A stretch of 64,000 nt of DNA from Dromiciops gliroides. Its lineage: Eukaryota > Chordata > Mammalia > Microbiotheria > Microbiotheriidae. The position numbers were made by a program, and so were the translations under genes. Shown one piece after another: positions 48,962-64,000 of the stretch. Below the pieces are notes generated by a model. The model made no database searches. It worked only from the letters and a program-made list of their open reading frames with translations, and was not told the origin of the DNA. Every line of letters begins with the position of its first letter. The first letter of the stretch is position 1. The DNA lies in NCBI RefSeq assembly GCF_019393635.1, contig NC_057863.1, forward strand, positions 642,913,306 through 642,977,305, given 5' to 3'.

Positions 48962-48967
48962 TTTATT
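48962..48967 (-). terminator. NFKBIB: NFKBIB poly(A) signal
   Basis: AATAAA on the minus strand, 105 bases after the NFKBIB stop. It points towards the CCER2 poly(A) signal, only 110 bases away. Confidence 0.75.
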
Positions 48968-49071
48968 GAAATTAAGGTTTTTCTACAAAAAAAAAAAAAG
49001 GCAGCAAAAAACTTGGCCAGAGACCCAGCAGTTGAGGGAGGGGCTAGGAAGGAGGAAGGTGTGCCTCAGTT

Positions 49072-51664
49072 TCAGCTTTGGCTTCCATGGACCACGATGT
49101 CGTCATACTCATCCTAGGGGACATTGGCATCAGGACTTGATTCTCCTTCACGTCCCCTCCCCCGTGCCCCAGCCTCCCCACTGACTCAGTGCCCTCTAGT
49201 CTCTCACTGCCTGATTTCCCTATGCCGCGCCCCCCCCCCCCCAGGGTCACTCACATCCTCGTCACTGTCGCTGCCTCTGGGGCTGTAGTCTTCCTCATCC
49301 TCAGACTCGGGCTCGGGGGCCCCATGAGCACGCAGGAGACGGGCAAGGAGGGGGTCTGACCGAAGTGTGGCACTCCCCAGCGGGGTCCGGCCTCCGTACA
49401 TTCGGGCCTTAGGGTCTGCACCCCCGTCCAAGAGCAGCTGCAGGACCTCTGAGGTCTCTGCTTCCACAGCCAGGTGTAGGGGGCTCCGCCCACACGTAGG
49501 CTCCTGATTGGGGTGGGGGCGGTGAGGAGGCCTCAGGAGACAGCAGCTCCTTCCAACCCCTCCCCTGCCTCCCAGGGGCCACGTCCAGCACCCATCCCTC
49601 CTGATCTATCATCCTGCCCTTCCCGGTCTTCCCCAATCCTCTCCAGACCCTCCCCATCCCTGCCACTGCTGTGGACAGGAGGCTTTTGCTGACTGAACAG
49701 TTTCTTCCTGGGGGCTGGGCCTGTCCCCCCATTTGTAGTGCCCAGTACCTTGTCTTTCAACCTTATGTATGCTACAAGACCCTGCTTGTCTCAAAGAGGC
49801 CCCTCCACCCTCTGTGGCCACTGCCCTTATTATAGCTCCCTCCTGGAAGAAACTAGTAATTCCCCTCATTTAGACTCCCCTAATCTAGGTTAGCAAGAGG
49901 CTGGGAGTGTAGAAAAGAATCTCAGAACAGACATAAGGAGGGGAACAGGAAGATGGAAAAAGGGAGGAAGGCTGGGGGGGCGGGGCAGGCAGGTTCCCTG
50001 TTCTTACTGGTTTGTTGAGATCAGCCCCTGCTTCTCGGAGCAGCTGAACCATCTCTGTGTCCTTGTGGATCACAGCCACATGGAGGGGAGTGTGGCCTGT
50101 GGGGTTATTTTAGAAAAACAAACATGGGAGGATTTAGAAGGCACCCAGGGAATACAGTGGGAGAGTACTTAAGGCAAACATGGATACTAAGAGGAAATGA
50201 GAGAATATGGGGTGGGAATCTATTCAAATCGGGCCTCACATTTACTAGCTGTATGACCCTGGGCAAGTCACTGAACCCATTTGTCTCATCTGTAAAATGG
50301 AGACAATAGAGCACCTACTTCCATGCTGGAAGAGCACTTAGGGCAGTGCAGTGCCCACACATAGCAACTGCTATGGAAATGTTGGCTGGTGCTATTATTT
50401 CTATCCTTACAGTTTGGAGGATGGCTCAGTCCCCCAGGAACCAGGCTGAGTCTGAGCGAGGGCAGAAGCACTGGGGGGGCCGTACCCTGGTAGTTGGTGC
50501 ACTCCAGCTGGTCCAATCGCTGCTCCTCCTCCTCCTCCTCCTCTTCCCCATCGGCTGTCTGGCCCTCAGGTGGCCCCAGAAGGGCTCGGGCACAGGCGTG
50601 AGCCCCAGCCCGGCAGGCCAGGTGCAGGGGCGTGTGTCCCCCCCGCTCGGCCACACAGAGCCCAGCCCCTGCGGCCCGGAGCTTCCGAGTTATGGCTGCC
50701 TCCCCCAGGATGGTTGCTATATGCAGAGCCGTCTGTGGACAGAGGGACAGCAGTGGTCGTAGAAGAGGGTCAGCCGTGGGGAGGAGGGGTGCAGAGAGCG
50801 TGTCCCAGGGAGAGGGTCTGTCTCCTCCCCAGCCTTCCCCTCCACCTCTGTCTCCTCCATCTGCCCCATCCACAGTCAGAGAGGAAGGACCTCACCTGAC
50901 CCAGGTCATTCTGGAGATCCAGATACTCGGTCCCAGCCGTGAAATGAAGCAGGAAGTCGAGGAAGGCCTCATGTTGGTGAATCACTGCCAAGTGCAAGGC
51001 CCTGCAGGGTCGGGGGACACAGACATGTGGGGGTCAGGGGTCACTTCTGAGGCCAGAGTCTGGCTGGGGGGCAGGAGGGGGGTGTAGAAAACTCCCTAAA
51101 GGAGGGGGTTGGGGGTCGGAGGTCAGAGACCAGGAGGTTTGGAGGGTAACAATCTCAGATTGACTGGAAATGGCTTTGCAGGGCAGCTGATCCAACCCAT
51201 AACTAAATGCCGCCCCCCCCCCCAACCTGTGACCCTGCCTGAAGACCCAGGGGAGAGGGAGCCCACATGGGGCAGCCCCCTAGCCCTGCCTTCACACCTC
51301 CCCCTCCTCCCCCTCCGGACAGCAGTTCCCGGTCTCCTCCTCCCTGAGGGGTGGACACCTGCCCCCCCGCCCGGGAACGGGAGGGTCTTGGGGGGCAGGG
51401 TCAGAGGTCAGGACAGCGTGTGGGGGGACGAAGAGGCGAGGGACAGCAGCCGGCCCCTTACGTGTCCCCGTCCTCAGTCACGTAGCCGAACACCTCGGGC
51501 GCCCAGCTCTCCCGTTCCTCGTCCTCGTCTCCGTCCGCCCCGTCCTTGGCCCCATCCGCCGGGGCCCCGAGCCCATCGGGCCCCAGAGACCCGAGCCCGC
51601 TGTCGCACCAGTCGTCCGCGAGCCCGCAGTCCCCGGACTTCACGGGCCCCGCCGGGACCGCCAT
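49072..51664 (-). CDS. NFKBIB: NFKBIB, NF-kappa-B inhibitor beta
   Basis: IkB-beta holds Rel dimers inactive in the cytoplasm until IKK marks it for degradation. Coding exons in order are 51462-51664, 50896-51001, 50486-50732, 50008-50096, 49255-49503 and 49072-49113. They sum to 311 residues (human 356). The N-terminus carries the IKK degron DSGLGS in the human-like context DDWCDSGLGSLGPD. Ankyrin repeats follow: ALHLAVIHQHE, TALHIATILGE, TPLHLACRAGAHACARALL, TPLHVAVIHKDTEMVQLL, SPLHLAVEAETSEVLQLL and the repeat containing RMYGGRTPLGSA. An acidic insert with an E run replaces the longer human linker between repeats 3 and 4. The C-terminal acidic PEST part (GSDSDEDDEYDDIVV) is kept, but the protein stops after HGSQS, about 25 residues before the human end. 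Head to head with SIRT2. Confidence 0.95.
50200..50400 (+). repeat. MIR/CORE-SINE in NFKBIB intron 3
   Basis: 'attcaaatcgggcctcacat', 'ccctgggcaagtcactgaac', 'ctcatctgtaaaatggagac' and a 3' 'gctatggaaatgttggctgg'. Well kept for its class. Confidence 0.7.
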
Positions 51665-52234
51665 GGCCTACGTAGAGCCCTCCTCTCTCGGGCCCCACCG
51701 GCCCATCCAGAGTCGTCGTCGTCGCCGCCGCCGCCGCCGGCCCGGGGATTCCGAAGACCCGGGGAATTCCCCCTGCACGCCAACTCGCTCAGAGCTCCGA
51801 CCAATCGGGGAGAGCCGCACCGCCCCTTCCCGACACAGCTGCCAGTAAAATCAAGCAACCTGCCCGGCAAGGCCCCGCCCCAAGCACCAAGTTGTCCAAT
51901 AGAAAAGACACGTTTGGTCGGCTTGACTCGCATCTCCGCCTCTAGTCCCGCTTTACCAAGATGGCTTCCGGCGCCAGGCACGCCGGGAATCGTGGTTTCT
52001 CTGTCCACCTTGGGGCACGCCGGCCTTCAACTCGACGGAATGACGGCGCGGGGAATTGTGGGATTCCCGCGATGGCCGCATGACCTTCTGGGAATTGTAG
52101 TCCGAAGTCCTCCCTCCCTGCCCCCCCGCCCCCGCCTGTGTCCAGCGCCGTCACGGGACGGAGCAGTCGGTGACAGCCCCGAGGGCCCCTGCCCGCCCCC
52201 CCACGCTGCTGAGCCCTTCCCCGGGCCCGGGCCC
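51665..52234. promoter_or_regulatory. Shared NFKBIB-SIRT2 bidirectional CpG promoter
   Basis: There are 570 bases between the two start codons, CpG-rich and without a TATA box. On the NFKBIB side are a perfect kB palindrome GGGGAATTCCCC (51761-51772) and a second kB-like GGGGATTCCG (51744-51753). In the middle is a YY1/ETS-type 'caagatggcttccgg' (51958). On the SIRT2 side are three related boxes, GGGAATCGTGGT (51985), GGGAATTGTGGG (52051) and TGGGAATTGTAGT (52089). The last matches the core of the ZNF143/Staf site. Both genes are broadly expressed in other mammals. Confidence 0.75.
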
Positions 52235-58105
<5,871 letters not shown>

Positions 58106-58557
58106 TGCCTCTGTGCCCTGCTGGCCCTGAGGCTGCTGCTGGCGGACAGACACTGCCCTCATCTCTGACCCTTCTGGGGATGAGCAGCTCCTAACCTCTA
58201 ACCCTCCCCAGGCCCTCCCTGCTCCAGGACGAGGCCTGCGCGCTAAACCTCCCCCTGGCGTCTGACCTTCCTTTCGAAGGTTGCCCTCAAAGCTCTAACC
58301 TCTAACCGTGTCCTGGGGTCTGGCTTCTCAGCAGAGGGAGTTTGGGGCCTGCACCCCCTCCCAATGTCTAACCCCCCTCAGGGGCCCAGGACCCCAATAT
58401 CTCCCTCCCCAGGGAGGTTGGGATCTCCACACTTCGAGCGCCCCTCCTAACAGCTAACCCCGCCCGTGGGAGGTAAGGGCCTGCACTCCCCACGTCCCCT
58501 CCCTTGGACACTGAAAGGGGGTGGGAAGCTAAGGGGACGTGTCTGTGACTGGAGCTC

Positions 58558-58563
58558 AATAAA
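58558..58563 (+). terminator. SIRT2: SIRT2 poly(A) signal
   Basis: AATAAA 453 bases after the stop codon, followed by 'gtttgtgtctgtctc' as a GT/T-rich element. Confidence 0.85.
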
Positions 58564-59214
58564 GCCGAGTGGGATCCGACACCCGTTTGTGTCTGTCTCT
58601 ACAAGGGAACGCTGCTGTGTCTTGAGGTTCTCACCCAGGAGACGAGGGGGGCCCAGGCAGGAAGCAGGCAGAGTGGAAGACTCTGGTTTTCCCTTCAAAA
58701 CTCCTGCACCACAGCCAAACCTGCCCGGGCTTTCTGGTCGCTTCAGGAAATGGGGGGGGGGAGTGTGAAATGGAGGGAGTGGGACACTTCAGGGCTGTGT
58801 TCACATGTCAGAGATTGAGATCCAAGTTTCCTGGGGACCCCAAGACCTGTCGCATACCCCAAACCCCCCAACCCAGTTTCTAGAGCCAGACACCTAGACT
58901 CCCCAAGAGTGAGGAGAGGAAGCTTGCAAGAGGCCCCTCCCTCTGGTGTCTTCTCACTCCCCATCCCCCACCTTCCGCTCTCTGCCCAGCTGGGTTCCTC
59001 TCAGGGGAGCAATGATCTTACTTCCTGTTGCTCTGGTACCTTCCCCATGAAGAACAGGTAATCTGGGTCCCTTGGGAACCCAGGTGCCCAGCCTCCCCAT
59101 CTCGTGACATCAGGATCCAGCTACCTTCCCCTTTATCCTCCCCCGGGACCCAGGTATCGAGCCTAGCCCATCTCTCATGGGGACCCAAGCAGCCAGGCCC
59201 ACCCTCTCTACTGC

Positions 59215-59775
59215 TCCCTTGGGGCCTAGGTGTCCAGCCCCCCCCATCTCCTCTCCCTTGGGGCCTAGGTGTCCAGCTCCTCTCCCTTGGGGCCTAGGTG
59301 TCCAGCCCCCCCCATCTCCTCTCCCTTGGGACCTAGGTGTCCAGCCCCCCATCTCCTCTCCCTTGGGGCCTAGGTGTCCAGCTCCCCCCATCTCCTCTCC
59401 CTTGGGACCTAGGTGTCCAGCTCCTCTCCCTTGGGGCCTAGGTGTCCAGCCCCCCCCCATCTCCTCTCCCTTGGGGCCTAGGTGTCCAGCCCCCCATCTC
59501 CTCTCCCTTGGGACCTAGGTGTCCAGCCCCCCCCATCTCCTCTCCCTTGGGGCCTAGGTGTCCAGCCCCCCCCATCTCCTCTCCCTTGGGGCCTAGGTGT
59601 CCAGCCCCCCATCTCCTCTCCCTTGGGACCTAGGTGTCCAGCCCCCCCCATCTCCTCTCCCTTGGGGCCTAGGTGTCCAGCCCCCCCCATCTCCTCTCCC
59701 TTGGGGCCTAGGTGTCCAGCCCCCCCCCATCTCCTCTCCCTTGGGGCCTAGGTGTCCAGCCCCCCCCCCCCATCT
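59215..59775. repeat. Minisatellite, about 15 copies of a 36-41-base unit
   Basis: The unit is 'ttggggcctaggtgtccagc', then a C run of 4-11, then 'atctcctctccc'. There are about 15 copies, some shortened to about 28 bases by loss of the 'cccccatctc' part. Units alternate between 'ggggcctagg' and 'gggacctagg', and long-range order is visible (the same short and long units recur). Its proline- and glycine-rich open frames on both strands are repeat artefacts. Confidence 0.95.
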
Positions 59776-60233
59776 CTTCTTCCCTAGGACCAGGCCTTCT
59801 GGCCCCTACCCCTCCCAGCCATCCAGCCTCCTCCATTCTTGTGCCTAGGAGCCCTGATCCAGGGCCCCCATGCCCTCTCCCAGACCCAAGAGCCTCTGCC
59901 TCATATCTATGACTAGATCCTCAGGTTGAGGGAAGGGTCTGTCAGGAAGAGAAATGTTGTTCTTGATCCCAAGATCCGGCCCCCTCTGCCCAGGTCCAGG
60001 AGTCGGGCCTCAGATCCCCCTGGGTCTGGCCAGTGACCATTGGCCCTTGTGCCTGGAGGATGCACCAGCCTGAGGAGGCAGGAGATGGACATCCCCTGGA
60101 GGGGGAGAGGTGAGGGGGGTGCAGGAAGGGCTGGAATCACTGCCTTTTCTGGCCCTAGCCCGGGTCCCACACTCCCCATTCTTTCTTATGCTCATAAATT
60201 ATTCTTGCTCAGTCCTGATAATCCGCCCCTACA

Positions 60234-60252
60234 CACACACACACACACACAC
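60234..60252. repeat. (CA)n microsatellite
   Basis: About nine or ten CA units. Confidence 0.85.
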
Positions 60253-60420
60253 TTCTCAGGCTGAGCAGGAGAAGGGTCCCCCTGATTCCCCCAGGAGTTA
60301 ACTCCTGCTACCCCGTTCCTGTTTCCTGCTGTCCCTCTGGGTTTGGGCTCTGCCTCTCCAGCCCAGTGCAGGAACAGGCCCAGGCAAATGGGGCAGGTGA
60401 GACACCCCTCCCCTCCTCAG

Positions 60421-62175
60421 GCTCCCCGAGCTGAAACTCCGGTTGATGAGGACTCAGGGTTTGTGGCAGATCCCACACCTGGATGCTCGGAGTTCTTTAG
60501 ACATCCTGGCCCTTCGGGCCCCAGGGGTGAGTGTGCTGGGGGAGGAGAAGCCAGCCCTGGGCCCTTCTGATCACTGGTCCCCAGCGAAGCCCCTCAGAGC
60601 AGCCCCCCCCATCCCCTTGGGCTCTTCGTGCGACTTTTCTTCCCTCCTTCCCTCTGGGTAACTCTCCTCCTTGTGGTGCCTCCAGAGCTTCCTGGTCACC
60701 GGCTTTGGCCTAAGCCTGGCCCTGACCATGAATACAGCTCCCCACCCAGAGGCCGTGGGAACCTTCAGGATCCTGGAGAGCCCTGCAGGTAAGGGACCTG
60801 AGCTCAGAAGCTCTGGGCCCCCAGGCCCAACCCTGGGCACAGATGTGCAGGGGACCAGGCCTCATCATCCTTCCTTCCAGGCATCAAGCCCCCCCACTCC
60901 AAACCCAGGGAGTCAGGCTCCCAGACCCTCAGCCTTTTCCCCAGGTATTCAGGGCCCTCCCCAGTGCCCTCAGCATTGAGGCAGCAAACAAGGCTATGTC
61001 TTGTCTAAAGCTCCAAGTTAGAGGCCCTCCTGGGGCCTGGCTGGAGGGAGAAGGAGCCTGGGGGAATGCTTGGCCAACTGACCTCCATTACCCCCAGGAG
61101 TGTCCCTTCAGGGCTCCCAGCTCAGCTTCCCAGATCTGCCTGGACTCCTGGCCTTCCTTTCCACCAGCAGGTAGGGTGGGGTGTGGGGATGGGGCCCAGG
61201 AGGGAGGAAACCCAGGTGGAGCTGGAGGGGGTCCTTCGCCTGCCCCTCATTGGGTATTGCTCCTCTTATTATCCCCCAGGGACATCCTGCCCCAGCCCCT
61301 GCTCCTGCCACTGGGATCCCTGGGGCATCTTACTGGTGAGTGTCCTTCTTACCCTAGGGCTGAGCCATGTATGGCCTGGTTACCCTGACCCCTCCCTTAT
61401 CAGCTCTGGCTTTTTTCTCCTCCCAGAACCTCTCCAGATTGGCACGGTTCGGATCAGCTCCACCAGGGGGGCCCTCTCCATGGTGAATCCCCTGTACTTG
61501 AGGGAGCATGGTCCTTGGGGCCCCAGAGAGGAGAGCTCCCCAGAGACAGTTCAGAAGGATACCCTTGGTAAGTGGGAAGGATTGGCACCTACCCGGGCAG
61601 GGCTGGGCTGGGTGCTCTGGACCACGGACTGCTCCTGGAGGGGACCGGATGCCTGCCTGGGTCTTGGGGAAGGGAAAGCTTCAGACTCTTCTCAGCTCTC
61701 TGTCTCTCTGTCTCTGTCTGTCTCTCTGTCTGTCTCTCTGTAGTCCCACAACCTCTGGGCCCTCACCGGGTCTCCTGGATAGAGGGTGCTCCCAGTCCTG
61801 AGCCCGACCCTGAGGCCTGGTCCCTCTATAGCCTGGAGGAAGAGGGGGACAAGACGGTGGCCAACAGGCTGAGGGAGGCCGACGAGCCGGAGGAGGAGGA
61901 GCAGGAGCCTGGGGATAGGGTGTACCACAGAGTGCAGGCTCTGGCCCAGGCCCGGGGAGGCTTTGTGGTCAAGCAGAATCGGGCCCTCCAGGCCAGGCTC
62001 AGGGAAGCCCAGGGAGGTGCCCGCAGGCCAGAGGCAGCAGACCCGGCCACTGAGCTGCTGCAGGACATTCGTCATCTCCTTACTGACCTCAAGGTCCACC
62101 TGGTGAATGACCCAGAGGTCCGGGCTGCCTACAGGACCAGGAAGGTCCCACCCACTGGCGACCATGAGGATCTAG
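60421..62175 (+). CDS. RINL: RINL, Ras/Rab interactor-like, SH2-side exons (partial)
   Basis: RIN-family proteins are Rab5-type exchange factors of early endosomes, with an N-terminal SH2 domain and a C-terminal VPS9 catalytic domain. Six exons in phase: 60421-60526, 60686-60788, 61098-61170, 61280-61335, 61427-61567 and 61744-62175. The first gives GLWQIPHLDARSSLDILALR, the second SFLVTGFGLSLALTM and the third GSQLSFPDLPGLLAFLS, the beta-strand order of a RIN SH2 domain. Then come DILPQPLLLP, a proline-poor linker, and a large acidic exon with EEEGDKTVANRLREADEPEE and the helical ALAQARGGFVVKQNRALQARL. The frame is open at the 3' side (donor at 62176); the VPS9 exons must lie beyond the window. 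The start codon is not resolved. The usual SH2 FLVR arginine is threonine here. Confidence 0.85.
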
Positions 62176-62510
62176 GTAAGGGTGTGTGTGTGGGGGGGGT
62201 ATATGTGTGTATTTCTGTATTATGGGGGGGGGAGTGCAAATGTTGGCCCTGACATATTCACTCGTTATTGCTATTGCCTTGGTTGCGTCCGCACATACTA
62301 TGCTCCAGGTGACCTCACAGACATCAATATCCCCTACTGCATTCATACATACGGCTCCTCTCATAGACGTTCCTCCTCCCACATTGCGATCCTTCAGTCA
62401 ATAAGCATCCATGATGTGCCTGGCACTCAGGGTGCAAGGACAAAAATGAAATGACTTCTGTCCTCAGGGAACTTTCATTCTCTCAGGGGAGATACCCATG
62501 CACATGCATG

Positions 62511-62802
62511 CACGCGCGCGCGCGCACACACACACACACATACACACATATACATACACATATACATTTGAGATATATATGTATATACACACATATACAT
62601 ACACATACATATTCAAGATATATATGTGTGTATACACACATATATACATACACATACACATTCGAGATATAGATGTATATATATGTGTATGTATGTGTAG
62701 ATATATATACACATATATACATACACATACATATTCAAGATATGTATGTATGTATACATATACATACACATACACATACACATATACACACACACACACA
62801 GC
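62511..62802. repeat. (CA)n/(TA)n tract with higher-order repeat
   Basis: CG, CA and TA dinucleotides are arranged in larger units that repeat the text 'atacacatacatattcaaga' followed by 'tatatatgt' about four times with small changes (near 62560, 62610, 62660 and 62735). Confidence 0.85.
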
Positions 62803-63274
62803 AGGAAAGGCTTCATGCAAGAGGTGTTTCTTGGCCCGCGTTTTGAAGGAGACTCAGGCTTCTCAGAGTGGAAGGGGAGAAGAAGAGGCTTTGGAGACCA
62901 GGGCAGGCAAGAAAGCCAGCGCTGTTGGGCACAGAGTATGGGAAGCATTGGTTGTTTCGAGAGGTTGGGGGCTGGCTTGTGAGGGGTATTAGAAGCCAAA
63001 CAGAGGGAGTCATGAGGGGTTTTATGGAGTGGGAAGGTTACGTGGTCGGACCCCACTTAGAAAAATCACTTTAGCAGCCGAGTGTAGGACGGATGAAAAG
63101 TGCCCGAGGCAGGGAGACCGGTTAGGAGAACCAGTCGGGACAAGTGGTGATGACTGGATTGGTGGATCGGAATGCATGGGCTGAGGTGGAGAGATGAGGC
63201 AAGGAGAAAAATAAGGTGGAAGTTGTAAAGTTGGGCACTTGGGAGGATGACAGTGACCTTGATAGAAAGAGGGT

Positions 63275-63422
63275 TTCTTGGTTTTTTTTGCAGGGAAATG
63301 GGGGTTAAGTGCTTGCCCAGGATCACACAGCTAGTAAGTGTCAAGTGTCCTGAGACCATATTTGAACTCAGGTACTCTTGAATCCAAGGCGGTGCTTTAT
63401 CCACTGCACCACCTAGCCACCC
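63275..63422 (-). mobile_element. tRNA-derived SINE copy
   Basis: Full-length reverse copy, somewhat diverged ('gtgcttgcccaggatc'). Flanked by 'aagagggttt' and 'aagagggattt'. Confidence 0.85.
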
Positions 63423-63450
63423 AAGAGGGATTTTTAAAAGAGGTATAGTG

Positions 63451-63596
63451 GGGGCAGCTAGGTGGTCCAGTAGATAATGCACTGGCCCTGGATTCAGGAA
63501 GACCTGAGTTCAAATCCGGCCTCAGACACTTGACACTTACTAGCTGTGTGACCCTGGGCAAGTCACTTAACCCTCATTGCCCCCTCCCCCCAAAAA
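63451..63596 (+). mobile_element. tRNA-derived SINE copy
   Basis: Full-length forward copy with a short C/A tail, 28 bases from the preceding reverse copy. Confidence 0.88.
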
Positions 63597-64000
63597 GGTG
63601 TTGGTTTTAGGAAAAATATAACAAATTCAGTTTTGCATACGTTGAGCTGGAGGTGCCTATGGAACATCCTGTATGAGATAAGCAATGGGCAGGTGGAGAT
63701 TCTCAAATGGGTCTCAAGAGAAAGTCCAGTATCTAGGTCTCAGTATATATAGATCTGGGAGTCACCTCAGAGAGATGGCAGTTAAAGGTGGGAGAGCCAG
63801 TGAGTCACTAAGTGAGAGAATACAGAGAGGAAAGAGAAGAGGGCTCTGGGCAGAGCCCTCATGGACGCCCCAGTGGGTGGGATATGGCTGAGTGGATTAA
63901 GTAATAGAGACTGAGGGATGGATGGAATGATTGTGGGACAATGCAAATCTAGGAGAGAATAGAAGCAAGGGCACAAGGTGGGGGAGGATCAAGGGCTGGT

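Larger units (their letters stand above)
58600..60360. other. SIRT2-RINL gap and RINL 5' region
   Basis: No exon is assigned. The minisatellite at 59.2 kb takes up much of it. The RINL promoter and first exon or exons should be here or inside the first 200 bases after it. A candidate leader exon ends at the donor after 'ggaggggg...gagag' (60113), and a 35-base piece bounded by AG and GT lies at 60362-60396, but neither gives an unambiguous start. Confidence 0.4.
62176..64000. other. RINL intron, repeat-filled
   Basis: No further RINL exon is recognised before the window ends. The interval holds a CA/TA satellite-like tract, two SINEs and a long ancient repeat, listed separately. Confidence 0.55.
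62395..64000 (+). repeat. Long ancient dispersed repeat, interrupted
   Basis: Segments run in a fixed order I recognise from a mammal-wide family: 'gtgcctggcactcagggtgc'; 'gaggtgtttcttggcccgcg'; 'agaagccaaacagagggagt'; 'aaatcactttagcagccgag'; 'cagttttgcatacgttgagc'; 'gatctgggagtcacctcaga'. A CA/TA tract and two SINEs have been inserted. I do not name the family. Confidence 0.45.

Noticed and set aside
59110-59850. Proline- and glycine-rich frames on both strands
   Set aside because: Products of the 36-41-base minisatellite, with no splice or start context.
60387-60396. ATGGGGCAG before a donor as the RINL start
   Set aside because: It would put the next exon in a frame without the SH2 text; the SH2 frame needs a different phase, so the start was left open.

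Overview
This is mammalian, most likely marsupial, nuclear DNA. The clearest sign is dozens of copies of one tRNA-derived SINE of the kind that is abundant and young in marsupials (the stretch from the 'ggcagctaggtgg' head, past a B-box-like 'gttcaaatc', to 'cacttaacccc' and an A-rich tail). Split genes with GT-AG introns, CpG-island promoters and older MIR/CORE-SINE and L2-like debris fit this. I cannot name the species.

The gene order matches human 19q13.2 read backwards. From left to right: a CpG-island promoter near 5.5-6.15 kb that is probably the 5' end of PAK4 (minus strand, inferred from synteny only); a repeat-rich, partly AT-rich desert to 19.2 kb that holds a degraded retroviral pol fossil; ACP7 (minus, 12 coding exons, intact, 437 codons); an FBXO27/FBXO17-type F-box gene (plus) that looks dead, with two in-frame stops; MRPS12 (minus) and SARS2 (plus), head to head; CCER2 (plus); NFKBIB (minus), which converges on CCER2; SIRT2 (plus), head to head with NFKBIB; and RINL (plus), with only its SH2-side exons inside the window.

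These are mostly housekeeping genes packed into about 40 kb. MRPS12 and SARS2 both serve mitochondrial translation and share one promoter. NFKBIB (cytoplasmic NF-kB inhibitor) and SIRT2 (NAD-dependent deacetylase) share another. CCER2 differs: it encodes a secreted, glutamate-rich protein behind a TATA/CRE promoter, and its two ends look like those of chromogranins A and B.

Main points to check: (1) CCER2 as a divergent granin; (2) the pseudogenised F-box gene; (3) three extra C bases that break the SIRT2 frame, probably assembly errors; (4) a perfect palindromic kB site just upstream of NFKBIB; (5) four places where two same-orientation SINEs sit on one duplicated target; (6) an SH2 domain in RINL that lacks the phosphotyrosine-binding arginine. 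Splice sites were read by eye, from GT-AG signals, frame continuity and remembered human proteins. No alignment was run.
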